Positions 26,530 through 36,347 of a stretch of DNA of 63,676 bases are shown here, in pieces. This DNA comes from Mycobacterium sp. (GTDB taxonomy: Bacteria > Actinomycetota > Actinomycetes > Mycobacteriales > Mycobacteriaceae). The DNA lies in contig NZ_VYIK01000013.1 in the NCBI RefSeq assembly GCF_008709575.1, positions 1 to 63,676 of the forward strand, given 5' to 3'. A program made the translations under genes and the position numbers. Under the pieces are notes generated by a model. The model was not told the DNA's origin, did no database searches, and saw only the letters and a list, made by a program, of their open reading frames with translations. How positions within the stretch are numbered: position 1 is the first letter of the stretch; each line of letters begins with the position of its first letter.

Positions 26530-28836
26530 ATGAGGTGGGGAAACCCGCTCCTCGACGGCCTCAACCCGCAACAGCGCCAGGCGGTGCTGCACGCGGGCAC
26601 GCCGCTGCTGATCGTCGCGGGTGCCGGCTCGGGCAAGACGGCGGTGTTGACACGCCGGATCGCCTATCTGATCGCCGCGCGCGACGTGGGACCCGGACAG
26701 ATCCTGGCGATCACCTTCACCAACAAAGCGGCTGCCGAAATGCGCGATCGCGTCGCCGCGCTGACCGGGACCCGGGCTCTTGCCGCCATGTGGGTGTCGA
26801 CGTTTCATTCGGCTTGCGTGCGGATCCTGCGCAACCAGGCCGCGCTGATTCCCGGGCTGAACTCCAATTTCTCGATCTACGACGCCGACGATTCCCGACG
26901 GCTGCTGCAGATGATCGGCAAGGACATGGGGCTCGACGTCAAGCGGTACTCGCCGCGGCTGCTGGCCAACGCCATCTCCAACCTGAAGAACGAGCTGATC
27001 GACCCGCAGCAGGCGGCATCCGCGCTGTCCGACGACTCTGACGACCTGGCCCGCACTGTGGCCGCCGTGTACTCCGCATACCAGCACCGGCTCCGCGCAG
27101 CCAACGCGCTGGATTTCGACGACCTGATCGGGGAGACCGTCGCGGTTCTGCAAACCTTCCCGCACGTCGCCCAGCATTACCGGCGCCGGTTTCGCCACAT
27201 CCTCATCGACGAGTACCAGGACACCAATCACGCCCAGTACATGCTGGTGCGCGAATTGGTCGGCCCCGACACCGCGGACGACATCGCGCCCGGCGAGCTG
27301 TGTGTAGTCGGCGACGCCGACCAGTCGATCTATGCGTTCCGCGGAGCCACGATCCGCAATATTGAAGACTTCGAGCGTGACTACCCGAACGCGACGACGA
27401 TTCTGTTGGAGCAGAATTACCGCTCCACGCAGAACATTCTCTCGGCGGCCAATTCGGTGATCTCACGGAATTCCGGGCGCCGCGAGAAGCGGCTGTGGAC
27501 CGATGCCGGGCGAGGCGAGCCGATCGTCGGCTACGTCGCCGACAACGAGCACGACGAGGCGCGGTTCGTCGCCGCCGAAATCGACGCTCTGGTCCAGCAC
27601 GGTGAGATCACCTACAACGACGTGGCAATCTTCTACCGCACCAACAACTCGTCGCGATCGCTCGAAGAGGTGTTCATCAGGGCCGGCATTCCGTACAAGG
27701 TCGTTGGTGGCGTTCGGTTTTACGAGCGCAAGGAGATTCGCGACGTGATTGCCTACCTGCGGGTGCTGGATAATCCCGGCGACGCGGTCAGTCTGCGGCG
27801 CATCCTGAACACCCCGCGCCGTGGTATCGGCGACCGTGCGGAAGCCTGCGTGGCGGTCTACGCCGAGAACACCGGCAGCAGTTTCGCCGAGGCGCTCGAC
27901 GCAGCCGCCGGGGGCAAAGTACCGCTGCTGAATACGCGTTCAGTGAACGCGATCGCGAATTTCGTCGAGTTGCTCGGCGAGCTGCGTGACCTCCTGGACT
28001 CGGCGCAGGATGATCTCGGTGAGCTGGTAGAGGCGGTGCTGGACCGCACCGGCTACCGAGCGGAGTTAGAGCACTCCACCGATCCGCAGGACCTGACCAG
28101 GCTGGATAACCTCAACGAACTCGTCGGCGTCGCACATGAATTCGCCGTTGACCGGGCTAATGCTGCCGCGTCGCCGAAGAGCCCGCAGACCCCCGACGAC
28201 GAAGACGCGCCGAAGAGCGGCGTGCTGGCGGAATTCCTGGAACGGGTGTCGCTGGTCGCCGACGCCGACGAAATCCCCGAGCACAACGCCGGGGTGGTCA
28301 CCTTGATGACTTTGCACACCGCCAAGGGGTTGGAGTTCCCGGTGGTCTTCGTGACGGGTTGGGAGGACGGAATGTTCCCGCACATGCGGGCATTGCACGA
28401 CCCGGGCGAGCTCGCCGAAGAACGGCGGTTGGCCTATGTCGGAATCACCCGGGCGCGCCGGCGCCTGTACCTGAGCAGAGCCAAAGTGCGTTCGTCGTGG
28501 GGACAGCCGATGGCCAACCCCGAGTCGCGGTTCCTGCGGGAGATTCCTCAGGAGCTGATCGACTGGCGGCGCAGCGATCCCGTGCCGTCGTTGTCCGCGC
28601 CGGTGAGCGGCGCCGGTCGCTTCGGGTCGGCGCGGCCGGCACCGATGCGCGGGGCGGCGGACCGGCGTCCGCTGCTGGTGCTGCAACCCGGCGACCGGGT
28701 CTCCCACGACAAGTACGGACTTGGCCGGGTCGAGGAAGTCACCGGCGTCGGGGAATCGGCGATGTCGCTGATCGACTTCGGCAGCTCGGGGCGGGTCAAG
28801 CTGATGCACAACCACGCCCCGCTGACCAAGCTTTAG
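26530..28836 (+). CDS. uvrD1: ATP-dependent DNA helicase UvrD1/PcrA
   Basis: 768 residues, superfamily 1A. Walker A is GAGSGKT in VAGAGSGKTAVL; motif Ia AITFTNKAA, motif II DEYQDTN, motif III VGDADQSIYAFRGA, motif IV QNYRSTQNIL, motif V TLMTLHTAKGLEFP and motif VI YVGITRARRRL are intact. The C-terminus GRVKLMHNHAPLTKL is the Tudor-like RNA-polymerase/Ku-interaction region of PcrA-type helicases. It unwinds 3'-5' in nucleotide-excision repair; mycobacterial UvrD1 is stimulated by Ku, which is also in this window. ATG 26530 has AAGGAGAG 5-6 nt upstream and is preferred to upstream in-frame codons. Confidence 0.97.
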   Translation: MRWGNPLLDGLNPQQRQAVLHAGTPLLIVAGAGSGKTAVLTRRIAYLIAARDVGPGQILAITFTNKAAAEMRDRVAALTGTRALAAMWVSTFHSACVRILRNQAALIPGLNSNFSIYDADDSRRLLQMIGKDMGLDVKRYSPRLLANAISNLKNELIDPQQAASALSDDSDDLARTVAAVYSAYQHRLRAANALDFDDLIGETVAVLQTFPHVAQHYRRRFRHILIDEYQDTNHAQYMLVRELVGPDTADDIAPGELCVVGDADQSIYAFRGATIRNIEDFERDYPNATTILLEQNYRSTQNILSAANSVISRNSGRREKRLWTDAGRGEPIVGYVADNEHDEARFVAAEIDALVQHGEITYNDVAIFYRTNNSSRSLEEVFIRAGIPYKVVGGVRFYERKEIRDVIAYLRVLDNPGDAVSLRRILNTPRRGIGDRAEACVAVYAENTGSSFAEALDAAAGGKVPLLNTRSVNAIANFVELLGELRDLLDSAQDDLGELVEAVLDRTGYRAELEHSTDPQDLTRLDNLNELVGVAHEFAVDRANAAASPKSPQTPDDEDAPKSGVLAEFLERVSLVADADEIPEHNAGVVTLMTLHTAKGLEFPVVFVTGWEDGMFPHMRALHDPGELAEERRLAYVGITRARRRLYLSRAKVRSSWGQPMANPESRFLREIPQELIDWRRSDPVPSLSAPVSGAGRFGSARPAPMRGAADRRPLLVLQPGDRVSHDKYGLGRVEEVTGVGESAMSLIDFGSSGRVKLMHNHAPLTKL

Positions 28837-28848
28837 ACCCGCGGTGCT

Positions 28849-29412
28849 CTAGAGGCTCGAAACCAGCCACCGTTTCGTCCGCGGATGCAGCGCGAGCACC
28901 GCACTGAAGATCGGCAGCAGCGGCAGCAGATGCACGATCCAGGCGACCCGCGCGCCGGCGACGAACACGCCACCGTAGGTCAGCAGGGCGACCACGGCGC
29001 CCGCCACGATGAGGTGACGCCCCAGGTTGCGACGCTGCAGGAGGGTGATCACGCCGGAAATCGTGGCCAGCGCGAACACCAGCGCCAGGAAGGCCACCGC
29101 CCCGCAGAACAGCCGATCGGAACGCCACCAGCCCACGATCAGGTCGGTCGCCACCACCATGGTGGCCCAGCCGCTGACAATGGCGACTGCGCACGCGGCC
29201 ACCGCGGTTCGGTCAGACGGTCCGGCCCGGTCACCGGTGCCCGGCGGCGGAAGGTGGGTGGTGTGAGCCTCGTCGGCGATGGCCGGGAGCGGCCTCGTCG
29301 GCGCCCGCCGGATGATCCGGGTTCGGGGAGGTTGATCCCCGGATCCCGCCGAACCGCCGACTCCAGGGCCGGGCAGGCTCTCGCCGGCCGGGATATCGCT
29401 CGGGTCGGTCAC
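28849..29412 (-). CDS. Four-TM membrane protein of unknown function
   Basis: 187 residues. A hydrophilic Pro/Gly/Arg-rich cytoplasmic tail (about 1-68) precedes four hydrophobic segments at about 70-92, 100-124, 130-152 and 155-175, the last ending ALHPRTKRWLVSSL. I do not recognise the family. It is 3 bp downstream of the M23 peptidase gene and convergent with uvrD1, so it is probably cotranscribed with the peptidase and may act in the envelope. ATG at 29412. Confidence 0.75.
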   Translation of the reverse strand: MTDPSDIPAGESLPGPGVGGSAGSGDQPPRTRIIRRAPTRPLPAIADEAHTTHLPPPGTGDRAGPSDRTAVAACAVAIVSGWATMVVATDLIVGWWRSDRLFCGAVAFLALVFALATISGVITLLQRRNLGRHLIVAGAVVALLTYGGVFVAGARVAWIVHLLPLLPIFSAVLALHPRTKRWLVSSL

Positions 29413-29415
29413 CGC

Positions 29416-30423
29416 TTACCCGGCGAAGCCGCCCAGGCTCAGTCCGCGCTTCGCCAGCCACGGCACCGGGTCCACGCGGGCGCTGCCGCCCGCCAGCACT
29501 TCGAAATGCAGGTGCGGGCCGGTCGAATTACCCCGGTTGCCCATGGTGGCGATCTGGTCGCCCGCCATGACACGCTCGCCGACCCGGACCGTCGTGGTGT
29601 TGACGTGGCCGTAGAGCGTGACCGTTCCGTCGGCATGGCGCAGCTTGACCCACATTCCGTAGCCGGCGGTCGGGCCGGCGTCGATGACGACCCCGTCGGA
29701 CACCGCGACTATCGGCGTGCCTATCGCGTTCGCGATGTCGATCCCGGCGTGCAGCACGCCCCAGCGATAACCGAAGTTCGACGTCAGTAGGCCTCTGGCC
29801 GGCATGACGTAAAGCGGCTGCTGCAATCGGGCTTCGCGCTGAGCTCGCTCTTCGGCGAATGCCACCGCGCTGGCCAGCTGCGCATTGTGCACGGCGGTGG
29901 TGGCGGCGGGCTGCACCGTGACCATCTGCACTCCATGGGACGAGGCGGTGATCGGCCCGCGGTGGAGCATGGCGGCGTCGGCGGCTCGCACGGCGTGCGC
30001 CTTGCCGGGGTCGGTGGGATGCGCGGCCGAATGCGCGGCGGCAGCAGCAGCGCCGGCCGCCATGGCGCTGATCAACACCCGGCCCTTGACCGCGCCGTTG
30101 AGCTGCTGGCGATGCGCCCCGCGGCGCGGCGCAATCGCAGCGGCGTGCACGTAGGTGGCACTTTCACGAGCGGGTGGATCGGGCGGACACTCGCCGGGAG
30201 TGGCCAGCGGCAGCGGAGTCAGGTCGTCGGTGTCGGTCAGGTCGTCGAGCTCCGGCGCCCGCAGCACCTCGACCTCGGTGTCGAAGAGGATATTGTCGCT
30301 GAACTCGAGTTCGTCGAGGCGTCCGAACTCGTTGAACGGAATGATGTCGGTGATCTCGTTGGGGTCGACGTCCAACCCGTCGTCGGATCCGAGAGGAGAC
30401 CGGGCAAAACGATGCTGGGTCAA
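29416..30423 (-). CDS. M23-family (LytM-domain) peptidase (Rv0950c type)
   Basis: 335 residues. The first ~105 are hydrophilic and acidic. A hydrophobic stretch around 112-130 (GRVLISAMAAGAAAAAA) is probably a membrane anchor or internal signal. The M23 domain is at about 205-320, with HAGID, YGHV and HLHFEVLAGG supplying the zinc ligands and catalytic His residues, so it looks active. A role in peptidoglycan cutting at the cell surface is expected. The TTG start at 30423 is supported by GAGGGAC 4 nt upstream. It is divergent from sucC across a 305-bp gap that holds a CRP-like site, and shows the same context as Rv0950c. Confidence 0.92.
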   Translation of the reverse strand: MTQHRFARSPLGSDDGLDVDPNEITDIIPFNEFGRLDELEFSDNILFDTEVEVLRAPELDDLTDTDDLTPLPLATPGECPPDPPARESATYVHAAAIAPRRGAHRQQLNGAVKGRVLISAMAAGAAAAAAHSAAHPTDPGKAHAVRAADAAMLHRGPITASSHGVQMVTVQPAATTAVHNAQLASAVAFAEERAQREARLQQPLYVMPARGLLTSNFGYRWGVLHAGIDIANAIGTPIVAVSDGVVIDAGPTAGYGMWVKLRHADGTVTLYGHVNTTTVRVGERVMAGDQIATMGNRGNSTGPHLHFEVLAGGSARVDPVPWLAKRGLSLGGFAG

Positions 30424-30520
30424 CTGTCCCTCTGTTCGTAACCATAACGTTATCTGAACGCTGAGACGTTAACCAGCGACGTGCGAAGGCCGCAAGCAAA
30501 GCCGGAAATCCGGCCGAGAA

Positions 30521-30536
30521 TGTGATTTGGATCACC
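30521..30536. promoter_or_regulatory. CRP/FNR-family site in the M23 peptidase-sucC gap
   Basis: TGTGA-N6-TCACC is one base from the perfect CRP palindrome TGTGA-N6-TCACA. It is 192 bp upstream of sucC and 97 bp upstream of the divergent peptidase start. cAMP-responsive CRP (Rv3676 in M. tuberculosis) is the natural candidate. The rest of the 305-bp gap (30424-30728) shows no ORF or RNA that I can support, only an AT-richer stretch next to the peptidase start that probably holds its promoter. Confidence 0.55.
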
Positions 30537-30728
30537 TGCGCCCAGTACCGGTGCGCAGCGGTCAGTGCCCGTCTTTTTCGGGTTTGTCCAAGCCGTGACC
30601 TGCGCCACAACAGCGGATGCGGCGGCGAAGTCTTCCTGCGGGCTCGATACAGTTCCCCGGGGTGAGGTACGCAGAACCTTGCCCACGAGATAGCCGTCAC
30701 CTGCCAGGCCGACACGGACAGTGAGCCC

Positions 30729-31904
30729 ATGGATCTTTTCGAGTACCAGGCGAAGGAATTGTTCGCTAAACACAACGTGCCCACCACGCCGGGACGAGTG
30801 ACCGACAGCGCCGAGGGCGCCAAGGCGATCGCCCAGGAAATCGGCCGCCCCGTCATGATCAAGGCGCAGGTCAAGACCGGTGGACGCGGTAAGGCCGGCG
30901 GAGTGAAATTCGCTGCCACGCCCGCGGAGGCCTACACCCACGCCAGCGCCATCCTCGGTCTGGACATCAAAGGCCATATTGTCAAGAAGCTGCTGGTCGC
31001 CGAGGCGAGTGACATCGCCGAGGAGTACTACATCTCGTTCCTGCTGGACCGGGCCAACCGCACGTACCTGGCGATGTGCTCGGTGGAGGGCGGTATGGAC
31101 ATCGAGGAAGTCGCCGCCACCAAACCCGAGCGGCTGGCCAAGGTTCCCGTCGACGCGGTCACCGGCGTGGACCTGGCGTTCGCGCGGTCGATCGCCGCGC
31201 AGGGCCACCTGCCGGAGGAAGTGCTCGACGCGGCGGCGGTCACCATCGCCAAGCTGTGGGAGCTGTTCGTCGCCGAAGACGCCACCCTGGTCGAGGTCAA
31301 TCCGCTGGTCCGTACGCCCGACGGCCAGATCCTGGCGCTAGACGCCAAGGTCACCCTGGACGCCAACGCGAACTTCCGCCATCCCGGTCACGCAGAGTTC
31401 GAAGACCGCGAGGCCACCGACCCGCTGGAACTGAAGGCCAAGGAGCACGACCTCAACTACGTCAAGCTGGACGGCCAGGTCGGCATCATCGGCAACGGCG
31501 CGGGCTTGGTGATGTCGACGCTCGACGTCGTCGCCTACGCCGGGGAGAAATACGGCGGCGTGAAACCGGCGAACTTTCTCGACATCGGCGGGGGCGCGTC
31601 GGCCGAGGTGATGGCCGCCGGCCTGGATGTGGTGTTGGGCGACCAGCAGGTCAGAAGCGTGTTCGTCAACGTGTTCGGCGGCATTACCGCCTGCGACGCG
31701 GTGGCGAGCGGCATCGTTGCGGCACTGCAGATCCTCGGCGACGAGGCCAACAAACCGCTGGTGGTGCGACTGGACGGCAACAACGTCGACGAAGGCCGCC
31801 GCATCCTCGCCGAAGCCGATCACCCGCTGGTAACCATGGTGCCCACGATGGACGAGGCGGCCGACAAGGCCGCCGAGCTGGCCAGCGCCGGAAAGGACGC
31901 CTAG
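30729..31904 (+). CDS. sucC: Succinyl-CoA synthetase beta subunit (ADP-forming)
   Basis: 391 residues. [18 protein letters not shown] is the universal SucC start; an ATP-grasp domain follows with [22 protein letters not shown] and DAKV metal/ATP residues, then a CoA-ligase domain with DIGGGASAE and [10 protein letters not shown]. With SucD it makes succinate and ATP from succinyl-CoA in the TCA cycle. ATG at 30729. sucD begins 3 bp after the stop. Confidence 0.97.
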   Translation: MDLFEYQAKELFAKHNVPTTPGRVTDSAEGAKAIAQEIGRPVMIKAQVKTGGRGKAGGVKFAATPAEAYTHASAILGLDIKGHIVKKLLVAEASDIAEEYYISFLLDRANRTYLAMCSVEGGMDIEEVAATKPERLAKVPVDAVTGVDLAFARSIAAQGHLPEEVLDAAAVTIAKLWELFVAEDATLVEVNPLVRTPDGQILALDAKVTLDANANFRHPGHAEFEDREATDPLELKAKEHDLNYVKLDGQVGIIGNGAGLVMSTLDVVAYAGEKYGGVKPANFLDIGGGASAEVMAAGLDVVLGDQQVRSVFVNVFGGITACDAVASGIVAALQILGDEANKPLVVRLDGNNVDEGRRILAEADHPLVTMVPTMDEAADKAAELASAGKDA

Positions 31905-31907
31905 CCG

Positions 31908-32810
31908 ATGTCGATCTACCTCAACAGGGACAACAAGGTCATCGTCCAGGGCATCACCGGCAGTGAGGCCACCATCCACACCGCGCGCATGCTCAGGGCC
32001 GGCACGCGAATCGTCGGCGGCGTGAACGCGCGCAAGGCCGGCACCACCGTCACCCACGAGGACAGGGGCGGCCGGCTGGTGAAGCTTCCGGTGTTCGCCC
32101 ACGTGACCGAGGCGATGAAGGAAACCGGAGCCGACGTCTCGGTCGTCTTCGTGCCGCCGAAGTTCGCCAAGGATGCCGTCCTCGAGGCGATCGACGCCGA
32201 ACTGCCGCTGTTGGTGGTCATCACCGAGGGCATCCCGGTGCAGGACACCGCCTACGCCTGGGCCTACAACGTCGACCAGGGCACCAAGACCCGCATCATC
32301 GGGCCGAACTGCCCCGGCATCATCACCCCCGGTGAGTCGCTGGCCGGCATCATCCCCGCCAACATCACCGGGCCCGGGCCGATCGGCCTGGTGTCCAAGT
32401 CGGGCACCCTGACCTACCAGATGATGTATGAGCTGCGCGACTTCGGTTTCTCCACCGCGATCGGCATCGGCGGCGACCCCGTGATCGGCACTACGCACAT
32501 CGACGCCATCGAAGCCTTCGAGAAGGATCCCGACACCAAGCTCATCGTGATGATCGGCGAGATCGGCGGCGACGCCGAGGAACGCGCCGCCGACTACATC
32601 AAGGCCAACGTCTCCAAGCCGGTCGTCGGCTATGTCGCCGGCTTCACCGCTCCCGAAGGCAAGACGATGGGTCACGCCGGGGCGATCGTCTCGGGCTCGT
32701 CGGGCACCGCGACCGCCAAGAAAGCAGCCTTGGAGGCCGCCGGCGTGCAGGTCGGCAAGACACCCTCGGCCACAGCGGCGCTGGCCCGAAAGATCCTGCA
32801 CGATCTGTGA
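31908..32810 (+). CDS. sucD: Succinyl-CoA synthetase alpha subunit
   Basis: 300 residues. [16 protein letters not shown] begins the CoA-binding Rossmann domain; [12 protein letters not shown] and [10 protein letters not shown] are family signatures; [14 protein letters not shown] carries the His that is phosphorylated during catalysis. Cytosolic partner of SucC. The stop TGA is shared with the GTG start of the next gene (GTGA), so the thiolase-like gene is coupled to the TCA operon here. Confidence 0.97.
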   Translation: MSIYLNRDNKVIVQGITGSEATIHTARMLRAGTRIVGGVNARKAGTTVTHEDRGGRLVKLPVFAHVTEAMKETGADVSVVFVPPKFAKDAVLEAIDAELPLLVVITEGIPVQDTAYAWAYNVDQGTKTRIIGPNCPGIITPGESLAGIIPANITGPGPIGLVSKSGTLTYQMMYELRDFGFSTAIGIGGDPVIGTTHIDAIEAFEKDPDTKLIVMIGEIGGDAEERAADYIKANVSKPVVGYVAGFTAPEGKTMGHAGAIVSGSSGTATAKKAALEAAGVQVGKTPSATAALARKILHDL

Positions 32811-34375
32811 CCCCGACCATCGACCCGCGCACCCCCGTCGTCGTCGGGGTCGGACAGGCCGCCGAGCGTATCGACGACGCCTACTACCGCGGCATGTCGG
32901 CGGTCGAATTAGCCACCGCCGCAGCCCGGGCCGCACTCGATGACTGCGGTGCCGAGGCGACCGCGGTGGCGGCGGAGATCGACACGGTGGCGGGGGTGCG
33001 CCAGTTCGAGATCTCCGGCCCGGTCGCCACAGCCCCACTGGGGCGGTCGAACAACTACCCACGGTCGGTGGCCAACCGCATCGGCGCGGACCCCGCTCGC
33101 GCCATCCTGGAGGTCGTGGGCGGTCAAAGTCCGCAGCATCTGATCAACGAACTGGCCGGCGAGATCGCCGCGGGCCGCTCAGCCGTCGCGCTCGTCTTCG
33201 GATCCGACGCGACCTCGACGAACCGCTACTTCGCCGACTCGGACAACCCACCGGATTTCTCCGAGACCGTTGACGGGACACTGGAAGACCGCGGCACGGG
33301 CATCGACGGGCTCATCACCCGCTACACCGTCATTCACGGGCTGATCGATGCTCCCACCCAGTACGGACTGATGGAAAACGCCCGCCGGGCCGGGACCGGG
33401 CTCGATCCGGCCGACTATCGACGGCAGATGGGTGAACTGTTCGCACCGTTCACCAAAGTCGCCGCCGGCAATCCCTTCGCCGCCGCACCGGTGGAACGCA
33501 GCGTCGAGGAATTGATCACGGTTACCGAGCGCAACCGGATGATCGCCGAACCGTACCCGAGACTGCTGGTCGCGCGCGATCAGGTGAACCAGGGCGCGGC
33601 AGCGCTGCTGATGTCGGTGGAGTCCGCGCGCAAACTCGGTGTGCCCGAGGAGAACTGGGTGTATTTGCACGGCCACGCCGATCTGGAAGAGCAGAGTTTG
33701 CTGGACCGGCCCGATCTCGGGCACGCCCCGTCGGCGGTGCTGGCGGTGCGGGAGGCCCTGGCGGTGGCCGGCGTCGGGATCGACGACATCGCCACCTTCG
33801 ATCTCTACAGCTGCTTTCCGGTCCCGGTGTTCAACATCTGCGACGGCACGGGTATCGCGACCGACGATCCACGCGGGCTCACCCGCACCGGCGGCCTGCC
33901 GTTTTTCGGCGGCGCGGGCAACAATTACTCGATGCACGCCGTGGCCGAGACGGTGGCCGCAATGCGCAGCCGCCCAGGAGCTTTCGGTCTGGTCGGCGCC
34001 AACGGTGGCATCATGAGCAAGTATTCGGTCGGAATCTACTCGACCACACCGGTGGAATGGAAGCCCGACGACAGCGCGCGGTTACAGGCGCAGATCGCCG
34101 CAGCCCCCACCCAGCCGGTGACCGAGCACGCCGACGGCCCGGCTACCGTCGAGACCTATACGGTCCGTCGCGACGGCGGCCGACCGACCGGGATCATCAT
34201 CGGCCGCCTCGACGCCGACGGCAGCCGGTTTTTGGCGACCACCGAGGACGACGACCTCATCGCGCTGCTCATCACCGGGGATCCGCTCAACCAACCGGTC
34301 CTGGTGCGGTCGTTCGACCACGGCAACCGCTGCTACCCGCGCGCGGCGAGCTTGCCGGCCAGCCGCTCGACGTAG
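32807..34375 (+). CDS. Thiolase-like protein type 1 (TLP1), with C-terminal extension
   Basis: 522 residues: a thiolase fold to about 400, then an extra domain at about 430-510 ([20 protein letters not shown] region), the layout I recall for the M. smegmatis TLP1 group. The N-terminal Cys-nucleophile loop of true thiolases is replaced by [10 protein letters not shown], so classic acetyl transfer is doubtful. LYSCFPVPV and [11 protein letters not shown] occupy the later active-site loops. CoA binding is plausible; the reaction is unknown. GTG at 32807 overlaps the sucD stop. In M. tuberculosis Rv0952 (sucD) is followed directly by Rv0953c, so this gene is an extra. Its 3' end overlaps the convergent LLM gene by 43 bp. 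Confidence 0.85.
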   Translation: MTPTIDPRTPVVVGVGQAAERIDDAYYRGMSAVELATAAARAALDDCGAEATAVAAEIDTVAGVRQFEISGPVATAPLGRSNNYPRSVANRIGADPARAILEVVGGQSPQHLINELAGEIAAGRSAVALVFGSDATSTNRYFADSDNPPDFSETVDGTLEDRGTGIDGLITRYTVIHGLIDAPTQYGLMENARRAGTGLDPADYRRQMGELFAPFTKVAAGNPFAAAPVERSVEELITVTERNRMIAEPYPRLLVARDQVNQGAAALLMSVESARKLGVPEENWVYLHGHADLEEQSLLDRPDLGHAPSAVLAVREALAVAGVGIDDIATFDLYSCFPVPVFNICDGTGIATDDPRGLTRTGGLPFFGGAGNNYSMHAVAETVAAMRSRPGAFGLVGANGGIMSKYSVGIYSTTPVEWKPDDSARLQAQIAAAPTQPVTEHADGPATVETYTVRRDGGRPTGIIIGRLDADGSRFLATTEDDDLIALLITGDPLNQPVLVRSFDHGNRCYPRAASLPASRST

Positions 34376-35181
34376 GCGGCGACCTCGTCCGCGGTGCGGT
34401 CGGGCAGCCCGAAGAGCACTTCGGTCACCCCCAGTTGGGCCCAGTGCGCGAGTTTCTCGGGCACCGGCTTCACATCCAGTGCCACGATCTGCGGCGTTCC
34501 GCGCCGGCCGGCGTCGGCCCAGATGTCTCGTAACAGCTTCACCGGCTCATCGATATCGACGTCGCGCGGAGTAGTGATCCACCCATCGGCGTTGCGCGTG
34601 ATCCAGGTGAAGTTCTTCTCCGTGCCGGCCGCGCCGAGCAGGACCGGAATGTGCGGCTGCACCGGCTTGGGCCAGGCCCAGCTTGGTCCGAAGTTGACGA
34701 ATTCGCCCTCGTAGGCGGCTTCTTCCTGGGTCCACAGTGCGCGCATCGCCTCGATGTATTCGCGCAGCATGGTGCGCCGGCGCCCGGGCAGCACGCCGTG
34801 GTCGGCGAGTTCGTCGGTATTCCAACCGAACCCGACACCCAGGCGCACCCGGCCGCCGGACAGGTAGTCGAGGGTGGCAATGGACTTGGCCAGGGTTATC
34901 GGATCGTGCTCGACGGGTAACGCCACCGCGGTGGCCAACCGCACGCGGGACGTGACCGCGCACGCCGTCGCCAGGCTGACCCACGGATCCAGGGTGCGCA
35001 GATAACGATCGTCGGGCAGGGTCGCGTCTCCGGTGGTCGGGTGTGCCGCCTGGCGCCGGACCGGGATGTGGGTGTGTTCGGGGACGTAGAAGGTGTGGAA
35101 GCCGTATTTGTCGGCGAGTGCGGCAGCCGCCGCCGGGGTGATGCCGCGGTCGCTGGTGAAGAGCACAAGCCCGTAATCCAT
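34333..35181 (-). CDS. LLM-class F420-dependent oxidoreductase (Rv0953c type)
   Basis: 282 residues, same length as Rv0953c. Luciferase-like TIM barrel: MDYGLVLFTSDRGITP, YVPEHTHIPV, VRLATAVALPVEHDPITLAK and GRVRLGVGFGWNTDELADHG. The enzyme should transfer hydride with F420. ATG at 35181 matches the family N-terminus; the frame upstream is not conserved. A KstR-type palindrome begins 10 bp upstream. I recall Rv0953c as a KstR regulon member, so a role in sterol or related lipid breakdown is plausible. The 3' end overlaps the TLP1 gene on the other strand. Confidence 0.92.
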   Translation of the reverse strand: MDYGLVLFTSDRGITPAAAAALADKYGFHTFYVPEHTHIPVRRQAAHPTTGDATLPDDRYLRTLDPWVSLATACAVTSRVRLATAVALPVEHDPITLAKSIATLDYLSGGRVRLGVGFGWNTDELADHGVLPGRRRTMLREYIEAMRALWTQEEAAYEGEFVNFGPSWAWPKPVQPHIPVLLGAAGTEKNFTWITRNADGWITTPRDVDIDEPVKLLRDIWADAGRRGTPQIVALDVKPVPEKLAHWAQLGVTEVLFGLPDRTADEVAAYVERLAGKLAARG

Positions 35182-35190
35182 GCCCTGAAT

Positions 35191-35204
35191 TAGAACGTGT
35201 TCCA
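35191..35204. promoter_or_regulatory. KstR-type operator
   Basis: TAGAACGTGTTCCA fits the published KstR pattern TNNAACNNGTTNNA exactly. It ends 10 bp before the ATG of the Rv0953c-type LLM gene, where a bound repressor would block the start of transcription. KstR represses cholesterol-catabolism genes until 3-oxo-cholestenoyl-CoA-type ligands appear. The divergent Rv0954-like gene starts 224 bp away and is a less likely target. Confidence 0.7.
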
Positions 35205-35427
35205 ATCTGGGGGGCAAGCGCGGGGTCGCACGGCGAGACATCCGGAGCGCCGCGGCGGCCGCCACGACAGTGCGCTAGCGTGGAGCATCGAATCGCGTCG
35301 CTACGCCCGCAGCCAGTCAGGGGCGTGCATGGAGCGGTCCGACGCGGCGCCGCGGGCAGCGACGCCGGCGAGTGCAGTGCCGCACGCCAGCGGCGTCGCA
35401 AACGGTACGTGAAGCACAGGAGAAGTG

Positions 35428-36258
35428 ATGACCTACCCGCCCGGCAGTTCCGGATATCCGCCCGGCTTCTATGGGGCAACCGCACCGTCGTTCGCCAAAT
35501 CCGTTGGCGGGGAGAAGCCACAGCCCTATCTGACCGGCGCGGTCATCGTGCTCGGCCTACTCGCCTATCTGGCCAGTTACGGCAAAATGTTCACCACGAT
35601 GCTTCCCGGTGGTGAGGAGCTGGTTCAGACCGGCGGCGGTTTCCCCGTGGCTGCGGCGCTGTTGGCGGCGCTGTTGGCGGCGACCGGTCTGCTGCCCAAG
35701 GCGAAAAGCTACGCCCCGGTCGTCGCGGCGATCTCCGCGCTGGGCGCACTGATGCTTGTCGAGAACACGGTCAGCGCCTCCGGACGGGGTTGGGCCCTGT
35801 GGTTCGTCCTGGCCTGCACCGTGCTGCAGGCTTGCGCCGCGGCCGGGGTGGTCCTGTTGGACGCGGGCGTCATCAGCGCGGCGATGCCGCAGCCCAGATA
35901 CGACCAGTACAGCCAGTACGGCCAGTACGGCGGGCAGCCTGGCGGCTATTACGGCCGGCAGCAGATGCCCTATTCGCCACCGGGCCCGCAGCAATCCGGA
36001 TACGGGTCGCCCTACAGCGGCTACTCCTCCGCACCGCCGACCGGCGGGTTCGGCTCGGCGGGATCGCAGCAATCGCAATCGGGACCCCAACAGGGAACGC
36101 CCACTCCGCCGACCGGCTTCCCCAGCTTCAGCCCGCCCCCCTCGACCGGTTCCGGATCGGACCCGTCCGGGCAGGCTCACGAGGATTCGGGAAGCCAGGG
36201 CGGCCAGGCGCATGATCCGGGTCCGCAGTCGTCGTCCTCGGGTCAGCCCCAGTCCTAG
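35428..36258 (+). CDS. DUF5336 membrane protein with Gln/Gly/Tyr-Pro-rich tail (Rv0954 type)
   Basis: 276 residues. After a short Pro/Gly-rich N-terminus there are four hydrophobic segments between about 37 and 150, then a low-complexity tail with [17 protein letters not shown] and many Ser/Pro/Gln residues, ending [12 protein letters not shown] and a Ser/Gln tail. This is the 34-kDa-antigen-like family that includes Rv0954, thought to act at the divisome or cell envelope. ATG 35428 has AGGAGA 4-5 nt upstream; a GTG one codon earlier is possible. It is followed after 89 bp by perM. Confidence 0.9.
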   Translation: MTYPPGSSGYPPGFYGATAPSFAKSVGGEKPQPYLTGAVIVLGLLAYLASYGKMFTTMLPGGEELVQTGGGFPVAAALLAALLAATGLLPKAKSYAPVVAAISALGALMLVENTVSASGRGWALWFVLACTVLQACAAAGVVLLDAGVISAAMPQPRYDQYSQYGQYGGQPGGYYGRQQMPYSPPGPQQSGYGSPYSGYSSAPPTGGFGSAGSQQSQSGPQQGTPTPPTGFPSFSPPPSTGSGSDPSGQAHEDSGSQGGQAHDPGPQSSSSGQPQS

Positions 36259-36347
36259 CCGGTCCCTCGTGCTCGTGGGGATCACCGGCGCGGCGAGGCG
36301 GGCGCATCGGCTCGCGATGCCGAGACCGACCGCGTGACGCGCGAAGC

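Noticed and set aside
31338..33062. 574-codon reverse-strand frame across sucC-sucD
   Set aside because: Antisense shadow; SucC and SucD carry all family motifs.
36259..36300. Hairpin terminator after the Rv0954-like gene (GCCGGT ... ACCGGC)
   Set aside because: Arms are 20 bases apart and the stem is interrupted; too weak to call.
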